Part shown: in pieces, positions 46,981-63,994 of the stretch
Position numbering within the stretch: position 1 is the first letter of the stretch
Layout of the letters: every line of letters starts with the position of its first letter
From: Eretmocerus hayati
Taxonomy: Eukaryota > Arthropoda > Insecta > Hymenoptera > Aphelinidae
Direction: 5' to 3'
Length of the DNA: 64,000 nt
Assembly (NCBI GenBank): GCA_029851415.1
Contig: CM056741.1
Span: forward strand, 180,155,021-180,219,020
Position numbers and translations under genes: made by a program
The notes under the pieces: generated by a model
What the model was told of the DNA's origin: nothing
The model's input: only the letters and a program-made list of their open reading frames with translations
Database searches by the model: none

Positions 46981-49900
46981 TTTCAGTCACTACTACAAAT
47001 CAACGTCTCACATATACATCACTCACATTACAGGTAAGGTTTCAATACAATTCAATACTTATTTTAATCATGATCGCATTAACATATCATCGCATTACAT
47101 AACTAAACGCTATTTGGAGGTTCTGTCACTCATCAGTCTTATATAGGAACAGGAGAGATGGTTCGTCGCTTGCGAGAAAGCAATCCCATGATATTTGGAT
47201 GCAAACTGAGATGGTCATCGAAACGCCGCCTAGCGTCAGCCACTCGATTTCTATCGGCCTCAATCGATTCCAATACTAACTTTCAGGAATGGGAAGTTCA
47301 ATAACTCACACTACGTCCATCGGTTCCAATACTGATTATGAGCATTGACGAGTTTATTTATCGTCCTGAATCGATTTGAATGCTGAATATCAGTATTGGG
47401 GACTTGAAATCATATCTGCCCAGTCGAATCCAGTACTGTTTTCGAGTATTGGGAACATGGAGATCTCAACCCACTTCAATCGATCTCAATACTGACTGTG
47501 AGTATTCTAGCCCTTATATTCTAATAACCTGAATCGATTTGAGTACTGTCTCTCAGTATTGGGTAGATCGCTATCTCAATCCACTTCAATCGATCTCAAT
47601 ACTGGAAGTAAGCATTAGAAACCTTATATCCTATCTACTTGAATCGATTTGGATGCTGGATTTCAGTATTGAGGACTTGAAATCCTAACTGCCCCAATCG
47701 ATTCCAGAACTGTTTTTCAGTATTGGAAACATCGGGTTCTCAATCCACTTCAATCGATTTCGATACTGATTTTCAGCATTGCAGACCTTATATGATATTT
47801 ACCTGAATCAGACTGAATGCTAGATATCAGTATTGAGGACTCGAAATCCTATCTGCCCCAATCGATTTCAGTACTGTATTTCAGTACTGGAAACATCGGG
47901 TTCTCAATCCGCTTGAATCGATCTCAATACTGATTTTCAGCATTGCAGATCTTATATCCTATCTACTTGAATCGATTTTAATGCTGGATATCAGTATTGA
48001 GGACTTAAAATCCTACCTGCCCAGATCGATTTCAGTACTGTATTTCAGTAGTGGGAACATCGAGTTCTCAATCCGCTTCAATCGATCTCAATACCGATTT
48101 TCAGCATTGCAGATCTTATATCCTATCTACTTGAATCGATTTAAATGCTGGATACCAGTATTGAGGACTTGAGATCCTATCTGCCCCAATCAATTTCAGT
48201 ACTGTATTTCAGTATTGGGAATATCGGGATCTCAATCCACTTCAATCGATCTGAATACTGAAAGTAAGCATCAGAAACCTCATATCCTATCTACCTGAAT
48301 CGGAATGAATGCTGGATATCAGTGCTGGATATCAGTATTCAGGACTTGCCATCCTATGTGCCCCAGTCGATTCCAGTACTGTATTTCAGTGTTGGAAACA
48401 TCGGGTTCTCAGTACGCTCCAATCGATCTCAATACTGATGTTCAGCATTGCAGACCTTATATGATTTTTACCTGAACCGAATTGAATGCTAAATATCAGT
48501 ATTAAGGACTTGAAATCCTAGCTGTCCCAATCGATTTGAGTACTGTTTTCCAGTATTGGGAATATCGAGATCTTAACCCAAATCAATCGATCTCAATACT
48601 GACTGTAAGTATTGGAGCCCTTATATCCCAATAATCTGAATCGATTTGAGTACTGTCTCTTAGTATTGGGCAGATTGCTATCTCAGTCCACTTCAATCGA
48701 TCTCAATACTAAATGTAAGCATAAGTGACCTCATTATATCCTATCTACTTGTATCGATTTTAATGTTGAAAATCAGTATCGCAGAATTGAGATCCTATCT
48801 GCTCCAACTCATTCCAATACCGTTTTCAAGTATTGGAAACACTGAGATCTCAATCCGCTTGAATCGATCTCAATCCCGACTTTCAGCATTGCAGACCTCA
48901 TATCATATTTACCTGAATCGAATTGAATGCGGAATATCAGTATTGAGGACTTGGAATCCTATCTGCCCTAATCGATTCCAGTTCTGTATTTCAGTATTGG
49001 GAATAACGGGAGCGCATTACGCTTCAATCGATCTCAATACTGATGTTCAGCATTGCAGACCTTATATGATATTTACCTGAATTGATTTAGATGCTGAATA
49101 TCAGTATTGAGGACTGGAAATCCTATCTGCCCGAATCGATTCCAGTACTGTTTTTCAGTATTGGGAACATCGAGACCCCAACCCGCTTTGATCGATCTCA
49201 TTACTGACTGTGAGTATTGTAGCCTTAATATCCTAATAATCTGAATTGATTCCGGTACTGTCTCTCAGTATTGGGTAGATCGCTATCTCAATCCACTTCA
49301 ATCGATCTCATTACTGAAAGTAAGCATTAGGAACCCTATATCCTATCTAATTGGATCAACTTGAATGCTGAAGATCAGTATTAGGGAATCGGGATCCTAT
49401 TTGCCCCAATCGATCCCAGTACTGTCTTTCAGTATTGGTTACATCGAGATCTTAATCAGCTTCAATCGATCTCAATACTGATTCTCAGCATCGGACACCT
49501 TATGAACTATTTACCTGAATCGGAATGAATGCTGAATATCAGTATTGAGGACTTGAACTCCTATCTGCCCCAATCGATTGCAGGACTGTTTTCCAGTATT
49601 CGGAACATCGGGTTCTCGATCCGCTTCAATCGATCTCAATACTGCTTTCCAGCATTAAAGACCTTATATCATATTTATCTGGGTAGGATTGAATGCTGGA
49701 TATCAGTATTGAGGACTTGGAATCTTATCTGCCCCAATCTATTCCAGTAGTGTTTTTCGGAAGTGGGAACTTCGAGATCTCGATCAGCTTCGATAGATTT
49801 CAATACTGATTTTCAGCATTGCAGACCTTATATGATATTCACCTGAATCGAATTGAATGCTGAATCAAATCAGTAATGAGGACTTGGAACCCTATCCGCC

Positions 49901-50290
49901 TCAATCATTCCCTGTACTGTATTTCAGTATTGGGAATATCGGGATCTCAATACGCTTCGATCGATCTCAATACTGATGTTCAGCATTGCAGACCTTATAT
50001 CATATCTACTTGAATTAATTCGAAAGCTGTGTATCAGATTGGGAATGGGAAGTCCTATCTGCCTCAATAGATCCAAATACTGACCTCTAACATTGGATAC
50101 CGTATATTCTATCTACGTCAATATACCTGAATGATGATTGTTAGTATTGAGGACTTGAAATCCTATCTGCCCCGATCGATTCCAGTACCGTCTTCCAGTA
50201 TTGCAAACATCGAGATCTCAATCCGCCTCAATCGATTTCAATACTGATTCTCAGCATTGCAGACCTTATAACCCGTTCACCTGACCAATA
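46981..50290. repeat. Satellite block B, diverged monomers of about 160 bp
   Basis: About twenty degenerate units share CAATCGATCTCAATACTG, CAGCATTGCAGACCTTATAT, CAGTATTGAGGACTTGAAAT and CCTATCTGCCCCAATCGATT. Divergence between units is much higher than in blocks A and C, which suggests an older part of the same satellite. Confidence 0.85.
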
Positions 50291-53000
50291 GCAAAACTCA
50301 TCTCCAGGCTGTCCCAATTCTGCCCAGCAGTATTGAATTCGATTGATATATCAAACCTAGAGGAGTTCAATACTGATTGTGAGCATTGAGAAGGATAGAA
50401 TAACCATGTACCCACGATTTCCATTCGATTCTGTAGTATTCATCTCGATATTAGTCAATGACGCAAAGAGTGATTGGGTCATCATTGGAATAGATTCATG
50501 CAGTCGACTCAATGCTGCCCGGCAGGATTCAGACCGATAGCGAAACTCATCCTCAGAGCGTACCAATCCTGCTCAGCAGTATTGAATTCAATTAAAATAC
50601 ATGGAATTCAGAGGAGTTCGATACCGATTGTAAGTATTCAGGAGGATAGAAACCACTTTCTCACGATCGGTATTCCATCTTATAGTATTAAGCTCGATTG
50701 GCCAATCACGCAATGAGTGATTGGGTCATCATTGAAATCGATTGACTCAGTCAATTCAATGCTGCTTGGCAGGATTCAGACCGATAGCAAAACTCATCTT
50801 CAGGCCATTCCAATCCTGCTGAGCAGTATTGGATTCGATTGAAATATATGAAATCTAGCGGAGTTGAATACTGATTGTGAGTATTGGGAAGGATCGAATA
50901 ACCATGCATCCACGATATTAATCCGATTTTGTAGTATTCAGCTCGATTGGTCAATCACGAAGTAAGTAATTGGGTGATCATTGGAATCGATTGACTCAGT
51001 CAATTCAATGCTGCTTGGCAGGATTCAGAACGATAGCAAAACTCATCTCGAGATCGTTCCAATCCTGCTGAGCAGTATTGAATTCGATTGAAATATATGA
51101 AATCCAGCGCAGTTCAATACTGATTGTAGGTATTGGGAAGGTTAAAATAACCATGCATCCACGATTCCGATCCGATTTTGTAGCATTCAGCTCGATTGGT
51201 CAATCACGCAGTGAGTGATTGAGTCATCATTGAAATCGATTGACAAAGTCCACTCAATGCTGCCCGGCAGGATTCAGACCGATAGCGAGACTCATCCGCA
51301 GGCCGTACCAATCCTGCTGAGCAGTATTTGATTCGATTGAAATATATGAAATCTAGCGGAGTTGAATACTGATTGTGAGTATTGGGAAGGATAGAATAAC
51401 CATGCATCCACGATTCCAATCCGATTTTGTAGTATTCAGATCGATTGGTCAATCACGCAGTGAGTAATTGGGTTATCATTGGAATCGATTGACTCAGTCA
51501 ATTCAATGCTGCTTAGCAGGATTCAGACCGATAGCAAAACTCATCTTGAGACCGTTCCAATCCTGCTGAGCAGTATTGAATTCGATTGAAATATATGAAA
51601 TCTAGCGGAGTTGAATACTGATTGTGAGTATTGGGAAGGATCGAATAACCATGCATCCACGATATTAATCCGATTTTGTAGTATTCAGCTCGATTGGTCA
51701 ATCACGAAGTAAGTAATTGGGTGATCATTGGAATCGATTGACTCAGTCAATTCAATGCTGCTTGGCAGGATTCAGAACGATAGCAAAACTCATCTCGAGA
51801 TCGTTCCAATCCTGCTGAGCAGTATTGAATTCGATTGAAATATATGAAATCCAGCGCAGTTCAATACTGATTGTAGGTATTGGGAAGGTTAAAATAACCA
51901 TGCATCCACGATTCCGATCCGATTTTGTAGCATTCAGCTCGATTGGTCAATCACGCAGTGAGTGATTGAGTCATCATTGAAATCGATTGACAAAGTCCAC
52001 TCAATGCTGCCCGGCAGGATTCAGACCGATAGCGAGACTCATCCGCAGGCCGTACCAATCCTGCTGAGCAGTATTTGATTCGATTGAAATATATGAAATC
52101 TAGCGGAGTTGAATACTGATTGTGAGTATTGGGAAGGATAGAATAACCATGCATCCACGATTCCAATCCGATTTTGTAGTATTCAGATCGATTGGTCAAT
52201 CACGCAGTGAGTAATTGGGTTATCATTGGAATCGATTGACTCAGTCAATTCAATGCTGCTTAGCAGGATTCAGACCGATAGCAAAACTCATCTTGAGACC
52301 GTTCCAATCCTGCTGAGCAGTATTGAATTCGATTGAAATATATGAAATCTAGCGGAGTTCAATACTGATTGTGAGTATTGGGAAGGATAGAATAATCATG
52401 CATCCACGATTTCAATCCGATTTTGTAGTTTTCAGCTCGATTGGTCAATCACGCAGTAAGTAATTGGGTGATCATTGGAATCGATTGACTCAGTCAATTC
52501 AATGCTGCTTGGCAGGATTCAGACCGATAGCAAAACTCATCTTCAGGCCATTCCAATCCTGCTGAGCAGTATTGGATTCGATTGAAATATATGAAATCTA
52601 GCGGAGTTGAATACTGATTGTGAGTATTGGGAAGGATAGAATAACCATGCATCCACGATTTCAATCCGATTCTGTAGTATTCAGCTTGATTGGTCAATCA
52701 CGCAGTGAGTAATTGGGTTATCATGGGAAGCGATTGACTCTGTCAATTCAATGCTGCTTGGCAGGATTCAGACCGATATCAAAACTCATCTTCAGGCCAT
52801 TCCAATCCTGCTGAGCAGTATTGGATTCGATTGAAATATATGAAATCTAGCGGAGTTCAATACTGATTATGAGTTTCGGGAAGGATAGAATAACCATGCA
52901 TCCACGATTTCAATCCGATTTTGTAGTATTCAGCTCGATTTGTCAATCACGCAATAGGTGATAGGGGGATGATTGGAATTGATCCAGGCATAATTCGACT
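50291..53000. repeat. Satellite block C, 249-bp monomers in a 747-bp higher-order repeat
   Basis: Units of about 249 bp carry TCAATTCAATGCTGCTTGGC, GGATTCAGACCGATAGC, AATCCTGCTGAGCAGTATTG and AACCATGCATCCACGAT. Three adjacent units (about 50950-51696) recur almost unchanged at 51697-52443, an exact offset of 747 bp. The core CAATACTG/CAGTATTG is shared with blocks A and B. Confidence 0.9.
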
Positions 53001-54659
53001 CGAATCTGTCCATTCATGATTGAAACGGATAGGAAAGAGCAAGGTTATCATACACCCAGTACTGCAGAGAATTATTCAGTTTGATTGAGGAATGTTGAAA
53101 TAATAGTGTTCAAAAGGTGAAATCCAATCCTGTCATTTGGGATTGGTTAGGATAGACAATTAGTATCGTTTCGCGAATTGAATCACTTTCTGAAGCATTG
53201 ATCTCGATAGAGCAGTGGGAGACGAGATCCATTATTCAATTAGATAGATTCCAGTACTGAATCGGTTCATTTAAACATATTGAACCAGCAAAGATCTTCC
53301 ATCCATCCTTCCGTGTCCGATCCTATGCTGAATTCTAGTATTGGATTATATTCGCTTACATCAATCCTCATCAACAGTATAGAATTCTATTGGCAGTTGT
53401 GATCCCAAGTCTACAATTCAGGATTCAGCTTGATTGGGTCTTTGTTCGATTGATCTGCATTGAATTCCAATACTGCTCTCGCCGGTTGAATGATAGAACC
53501 GATTGAAATGTATTCATCCCGATAGGATTCGATTGGTTTTCAATCCATCCCAATCGATCTTTTGCAGCAGGGTACGACTCGTGTCTACAGAATCCTACAA
53601 TCACCATCTAGTTGAGGATAGAATCTCACCTACAGATATGGGATGAAGAGTTGCAGAAGATGTGTGGGTAGCTTGTATATGTTGAGATAATTGTTCTCAT
53701 CATAATTGATGGTTTATCTCTATCTTACAGTGACAAATTATGATGTCATCAGTGATCCTGCTTTAAATAGCATTTCGTCCATTTGCTCGCACCCATTTTC
53801 CTGCAAATATATCTTTGACTGAACACAAAGTGTCTAGCTCTTTGCTCACTAGCACTCAAAAAGATTATTGGGCAGAAATACTCATCTGATCTACAAGGTA
53901 TCAGCAACGAATACAGATCAGCTCTATGGGTTAAGAAAGTTCCGACAACGAGGGCATAGGTTATGGTTGCTCATGCCGGTCACTTGAAAACTGTAAGACC
54001 GCAAGTTCGTCAAGTTTTTCATAAGGTTGACAATACTTGATGCATCACTCCGAGATGAGTAACAAGGAAACGTTGGGAAATACATGGAAATTCCCTTTAT
54101 ACACGACTCGCCACGAAGAACACAAGTTGATGATATCCAGCTCGGCGTGCAGAGATTGGTCCCGCACGATGCTGCACGGCACTGACTGGCACTGACTGCA
54201 CCTCTACCCTCCCTAGTCTAGGGACCCTAGACTCAGTACTGCACTGACTGAATTGATGGCACTGACTTGCTAACCTGACCTGACCAGCTTCGAGTGGCTT
54301 CCCAGGACGAGATCCTCGAGAATTATTCACCAGAGGATCGAATTAGTAAAAGATCCCAATAACGCCAAATTTGCTCATTAGAAGAATTTTGGAATACTCA
54401 AGATGTCTGGCTATGAATTATGAACTAACCCTCGCGGAGCCACAGTATATAGTTGGATAAATTCAGCACCTTGAAATCCAATTATAGCGATGCATTTTCG
54501 TCTCAGAAATACTCTTCTGAGCTTGAAGAGGATCGACCTTTCAGGACTCCCATTCTAAGCCTCCATACGGTTATTAATAATTTCGGTTATTGTTCAAGAG
54601 CCTGAGAATCCAGATCACTTGATAACCTGAGCATATCGTGGAGGCATATGTGATCTGGA
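53001..54659. other. Satellite edge and GC-richer spacer
   Basis: Satellite words fade between 53000 and 53600. Around 54160-54300 a short array of GGCACTGACT-type words and CTAGTCTAGGGACCCTAGAC palindromes occurs. No gene supportable. Confidence 0.45.
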
Positions 54660-55935
54660 CTCAACCAGATATTGCACAAATATTTCAGAAAGATATTTAT
54701 GGAATATTGCACTGAAATCTTTCAGAAATATCAATTGCATATTGCACTGGATAACCTTTCTGGTATCTTCCCAAAGATTCTCACAGTACAGCAGGAATAT
54801 ATGGAGATGATGAGATTCACGAAACATTATATTACACTGAAATCTGTCAGAAAGCATTCAAGAATCGTTCGGAATAAGATTGCTGGAATATTTACAATGA
54901 AATTTTCGAGAACAACTTCGGAATACTACTTTTGGAAGATCCACTGGAATCTTTCAGCAAACCTCCACGAACTTGGCCCGAATATTTTATTGGGAGGAAA
55001 TTGAAGACAGACTGCCAGTGGATCATCGCAGGCATAATAAGATGTTTTTGGAGTATTGCACTGGGATCTTTGGAAGAGCACTCAGGTACCGATCAACAGT
55101 GTTCCAGAAAGCTTTCAGGAACTTTATCGAAAATCTTCCGATGCAAGATTGCTTGGATGTTGTCGTGCAATATTGCAGAAATATTCAAAAGTCATTTTTT
55201 TGCAATATTACACTGGAATCTTTCAGTAATCTTTCAGGAATCTTCCAAAAATCTTCCGGACCAGGATTGCTGGAATGTTGTTTGTAGAATATTGCAGGGA
55301 TATTTTGAAGTAATATCGCTAGAATATTGCACTGGAATCTTTCAGAAAGCTTTTAGAAATCTTTCAAGAATTTTCTCCATCACAATTGCTGAGAAATTGT
55401 CCATTGATGGAATATATGAAAGCCATACTTTTGGGATATTGCAAAAATTTTTCAAAGGACTATATATTGGAAAACCTCTTGAGAATTTCTCCGAATCAAT
55501 ATTGCTGAAAGATTGTCAGGAATATTGCAAGAATGTTTGAAGATGATGTTTTGCAAATATTGCACTGAAATCTTATCGAGGAAGCTCTCAGAAACCTCTC
55601 AAAAATCTTCCAGGAAGCTCCCAAAGACCTCCCAAAGACCTTCCAGTGCAAGGTTGCTGGAAAAGTGTCGTGCAACATTGCAGACATATTTCCAAGTCAA
55701 ACTCTTGGAATGTTGCACTGAAATCTTTCAGAAACCTTTCAGAAATCTTTCAGCGTAAGGTTTCTGAAAGATTGTTCGTAATATTTCATGAAATATTTCT
55801 GGGAGCTTCCTGGGGGATTGCTATGGAATATTCCAACGGAATATTATGAAATATTTCCTGAAATATTCCTGGAAGATTTCTGAAAGATTCCATTGAAATA
55901 TTCCAGTGAAATATTTTCTCGAAATATTCCCATGC
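54660..55935. repeat. GGAATCTTTCAGAAATATTGCA-type repeat array
   Basis: About 1.27 kb of irregular units mixing GGAATCTTTCAG, AATATTGCACTGAAATC and GAAAGATT. The same vocabulary as 43741-44220. Long open frames here (for example 54932-55540) only reflect the repeat. Confidence 0.8.
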
Positions 55936-56028
55936 TGTGTGGGTGGTGATACATGCCCTAAAAACCGCAGATCGTATAGGGCTCTGTTGACTTCCTTAGT
56001 TATTTGGTCAATGTGCGGTTTCCATGTC

Positions 56029-56200
56029 AGGGTGCCTTTTCACGACTCAAAAGTTTTCCCCCACAGCCCATCTCTCGCCATTGGAGCAAAAGAGAGAGAC
56101 TATCGGTCTAGAGACCCCAAAACAGGGGATTGTCTCTCTCGCTCCAACGGCGAGAGATGGGCTGTGGGGAAAAATTTTGCCATCGTGAAAAGGCACCCTC
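56029..56200. mobile_element. 172-bp palindromic MITE
   Basis: Left end AGGGTGCCTTTTCACGACTC and the right end's mirror AGGGTGCCTTTTCACGATGG match, as do CCCCACAGCCCATCTCTCGC and its mirror. It folds almost completely. Confidence 0.85.
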
Positions 56201-57198
56201 AAACAAGAGAGGAAGATTGCCCGAGAACAGTTGGGCGCAGCAACAGGGATAATCAGTGGGGCTGTGTGTGTGAATGTGTGTGTGTCGTCTGCTGCTGCTG
56301 TGATGGGACGCGGAAGGCACGGACATCACCGATACCGATCGATGATTCGATCGATAGCTTCCGCGGACATCTGAATATTCGAAATATTGGGATGCGTGGT
56401 GCATGCGGATTTAGCTCAAGTATAAGTACTACGTTTTACACATATGGACCGGGTCAAATCCTTTGGTATAACTACATCTCAAACATTCCGTGATCTGATA
56501 TAACTCAAACAGGTATTATGCGTTGAAACGTGGTTCATGTTATTGTCCAAAAACAGTGCAGATGTACCACCATGCTTTTGACCCATATACCTTTTTGAGG
56601 TGTATCAATAATCATCGAAATATAACCGCATGATCTAAACACGACATGCTTAAGATGTTGTAGTGGTATATTTACCCCGCTTCTCGAGAGTTGCGGACTA
56701 ATCTATTGACGGCTGCCGCGACTCACTGTTTTGAGGGACGCTGGTCCAGTACTACCTTAAATCAAAGGCGATGATTTGCAGGAATGTCCTTTCACAATAG
56801 GGTTTAACACGTTCGCTGCGAGTCCGATCTTTCGTCATTTTATTTTGGTCACAAACTGAATTTTCGCACTAATGCCAAATCTATCTGTACGAGAGAAAAA
56901 TATTTTTTGGATCATTGCTTATGCTTTTGGATTAGTAAATCATCATGAAAGATTCTCATCGTTGACTATTTTCGAGCCATTACCAGTCCGTGAAAATTGG
57001 AAATTGAAAATTCGCGGAACCCACCGGTGAGTCCCATCGCAGCATAACGCCGAGTTTAAAAAAAAACTCATCGGCCATAAAATGTCCATTGAAAATAATA
57101 CTTACATCAGAATTCTGATCCTGATAGATCATCATTGGATAACATGAAGAAAAAAGTAAACAATGATGAATACCAGAGTTAGTTGACATTTGACTTAC
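56201..57198. other. First part of the giant esterase intron
   Basis: Non-coding. It includes a short TGTGTGTG run near 56262-56285. A minus-strand frame around 57010-57100 (GHFMADEFFFKLG) was considered as an esterase exon and rejected on splice phase. Confidence 0.45.
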
Positions 57199-60709
<3,511 letters not shown>

Positions 60710-62818
60710 CTATATTCCATGAAGAATTTCTTTTAGAAATAGTATCGAATAAGCTTCATGAATTTCGTTTTACAGAAGATACTGTTATAATTACGCTGTG
60801 TACAGGGTGTTCAGCAAGCCCTTAGCCATCAGGCACTGGGTGATGCTTTAAACCATTCTACGTGTGAAAGCGCAAGCAAAAATACTTCTGCCCCGTTAGT
60901 TTTTTAAAGAAGCCTATTGAAAATTATGTATCAGAGACGTATGTATCGATCGGATCGTTTTGTGCATCACGCATATCATATCGAAGGTTCGCATCGTGCG
61001 TATTGTTGGGACGTATCACTTGATCGCAGAAGTGTAGGTATCAGCCGATAATACGGTCACTGTTTATTTTTGCGATTCCACGCGCGCTGTCGTCGTGCGA
61101 GGCTTTGAATAATTTACAAACAGCTTGTGCGATGATTTTAAATTTTGGTATCTGGACAATTATGCTTCTAGCAAAATTGTGATACTGCGGATGAAGATGT
61201 ATAGTATTCCGCTCTTGTTTTCGTTTCCCGCCATTGAAATTCATCGAGAAAAATTTTATCCTGCGTTGATATGATTGGAAGATCGGCCGGTTAGCTTTTG
61301 TGATAGTTTTGTGGGTCTCCGCTTGCATATAGTCCGGTTTCCGATGGACCTCTTGTTGATCCGTTGGGCTCCAGCGAGGTGACTATACCAATATGTAGGG
61401 GATATTTTTCTAAACATTTCCGCCCGTCCAAACCGCAGATATACATTTTTTGAAAAAATAATTTTGAGGTCGTATGTGTCCGTCGCTATTCAGTGCCCAC
61501 CGTATGTTTCTTTGAAAGCTCTTCTAGTGCAGATTGAAGTAACGCCGAGGTGGGCATCCTAAGTTCTGTCCAAAATTAATGAAGTTGATGGTAAAAGATC
61601 GATTTTCATTGGAAAACGGGTAAAATATTTTATTGTTCATTTTTTGAAAATCTTCTAATTTGTACTCTTATTGGCCATGCACGATAGGGAAACGGTAATT
61701 CCGAACGTGTCTAGGCGTGAAACTCGATCACGATGTACTCAATCAAAATTTCACATGTACATTTTTTTGAGTCCGGAGTGGATCGGGATATTTTGCTTGA
61801 TAGATGGCGCTTTGATCGCACTGATGCGCGATGGGGGACTACGAACCAATTTTTGGCCTCATAGTTTTCAAGCTCACAATTCCGACCAAAACGAGATATG
61901 GCAAGTAAAACACCAAAATATTTCCCATCGAATGGGTTGTTCCACGCCCGGAAATTCTTCCGATATCTCGAAAAAATCGCAGCTCATCGGCTCGCTGGGC
62001 TAGGTAAGTCCGGTCTCCGGTAAGACCTTTTGTTGGTCCGTTGGGCTCCAGCGAGGTGACTATGGCCGAGTCTACATAAGAGAGCGAGTGCGTGGCGAGA
62101 GCGTTCTCCTAGGTAAGATAAGTGGGCAACCGCTCTCGCCGCTCATGCAGCAACGCATGTTTATATCATTCGTGGTTTGGAATGTTGCACGAAGACTGAC
62201 ATCATAGTATTGCACGTCAAAAAAACACAGTGCTGGCGTTTTTGATTGGGAATTATCGCGGGAGAGGATTAATCCCAAAATTTAAGAAGCCCCCAAAACC
62301 GCAAAACTGTGAAAGCTCGGCCTAAAGATTCTGTTGAGAGCTCTTCTCAGATTCGAGGATCGATTATTTCACCGATCGGATTTTCAATTCATTCCAATCA
62401 GGAAATTTTGACATGAGCATCCAGGTTTTATTCAAGGTTTATTTGTTATTTTGGGTTTTGAGATTGATTTTTTCACGGACAGAATTCTTGGATCTAGTAC
62501 CCGAGTATTTGCAAGTTTGATTACCTTAGTGAGTTTTGGGATTGACTTTTGATCAGATTTTGGCTCTTGGCAGGATTCTCGATCAAAGTATCCGGATGTT
62601 CGCAAGTTTGGTTGCTTTCTTAAGTTTTATGAATGATTTTTCTTGAAAAGATTTTTCAGGCCCAGTTTCCGAGCGCATCCGGTTTTGGGAGCTTTTTGAG
62701 TTTCGGGATTGAAGCCCCCCCCCCCTGATTCCTAGCTTTGATACTAGAATTGCGATTCTGTAGTGCGAGACTACCCTGTCAATCTTCGCACAATGTTTTA
62801 AAACACGAAAAAATCCTC
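60710..62818. other. Upstream flank of the esterase, repeat-derived
   Basis: No esterase 5' exon is recognised. A block of about 60 bp (TCCGTTGGGCTCCAGCGAGG, then TGACTAT) occurs at about 61328-61390 and again at 62007-62066 in direct orientation. ACAGGGTGTTCAGCAAGCCC at about 60799 resembles the end of a DNA transposon. Two short inverted GAGAGCG / CGCTCTC words lie near 62070-62140. No gene supportable. Confidence 0.4.
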
Positions 62819-63994
62819 GGTACCTATTGAAGTAAAAATTTCGCAATTCGCACGGCGCAGCCCGCGCGCGAAATTTTTTCTCGCGGGTGTAAAATGATTA
62901 TTGATTTTATGTAGCGACCACGGAAATCGTCTGCTGAGCATTGTTTTGATCCAGCTGCATAACCCCCTGCCGCGTGCTGTTCTGCTTATTACTAGATATG
63001 TTTTCGTGATCACCAGCCTAGTGATAATGATCCACAAAAATCCGTAGACGTATGTACCTTCAATAGCTTCTGTAAAGTCATGCTGGTTCCCAAGTCTTGA
63101 AATCAAAACTTCATGTTTCTTTAAAACGGCTCTCGGGTGTCATGCATGTGATTTCGTTGAGTTGCAGATTGATGAGTTGATACGCAATACGCATGGATCA
63201 ATCAGCTTTGGCGCAATGTGACTTTACTAATAGGTAGAACCAAAATATGATTGTACTAAAGTATTTTAATCACTCTCAACATCAATTCTCCCTTCCTCAA
63301 AATTGGCGTGAATTTAAAGATTGGACTACACATTAGGCAATTAATAATTCATGTCTGATTCTCACACTAATCTTAGGTAGACCTAAAATTTTCCTCCCGA
63401 AACTGCCTGAATCCCTGGAGACATCTGCTGACTCTCTGAATTGATGATCCATCTAAAATTAGTTTAATTGGCTGATATGTAGCTTAATACCCAAGCATCA
63501 TAGTTTGAACTTGAGCAAATTCTGAGGGAAGAAGGCATGATTTCAGAAGTTATTAAGATACCCTAATAAAATCATATTTTGGTTTCACCTAGTAGAGTCA
63601 TATTGCACAAAAGGTGATTGTGACATGCATATTGCGTATCACCGCGTCAACCTGCACCTCAACAAAATTACATGATACTCAAGAGCCGTTTCAAAGAAAC
63701 ATTAAGTTTTGATTTCAAGACTTGGAGACCAGCATGACTCTACAAGAGCTATTGAAGGTATTTACGTCTACGGATTTTTGTGGATCATTATCACCAGGCT
63801 GGTAAACGAAAAACATATCTAGTATAATATGCAGAACACGCGGTGGGGGGTTATGCAACTCAATCAAAACAATGCTCAGCAAACAATTTTCGTGGTCGCC
63901 ACATAAAATTGATAATCATTTTACACCCGCGAGAAAAAATTTCGCGCGGGCGTTGCGCCGTGCGAATTACAAAATTTTTACTTCAATAGGTACC
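62819..63994. mobile_element. Large foldback element, about 1.18 kb
   Basis: The left arm starts GGTACCTATTGAAGTAAAAA and the right arm ends in its mirror. Matching continues through GCGCGAAATTTTTTCTCGCG, AATGATTATTGATTTTATGT, GTCATGCTGG and AAACCAAAATATGATT, about 440 bp per arm, with a centre near 63410. Open frames inside follow the arms and are not genes. The outermost part is close to the window end. Confidence 0.88.

Noticed and set aside
50357..52697. Repeated minus-strand frames of 60-82 residues (YYKIGL, WMHGYSILPN)
   Set aside because: They track the 249-bp satellite monomers and copy its higher-order pattern.
45937..53000. Regularly spaced repeats that might suggest a CRISPR array
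   Set aside because: The repeats fill the whole unit with no unique spacers, monomers are 145-249 bp, and the genome is eukaryotic.
54932..55540. Plus-strand 202-codon frame
   Set aside because: It lies wholly in the GGAATCTTTCAG repeat array and is made of repeated short peptides.
62583..63106. Two minus-strand frames near the right end
   Set aside because: They lie across the arm of the large foldback and have no domain.
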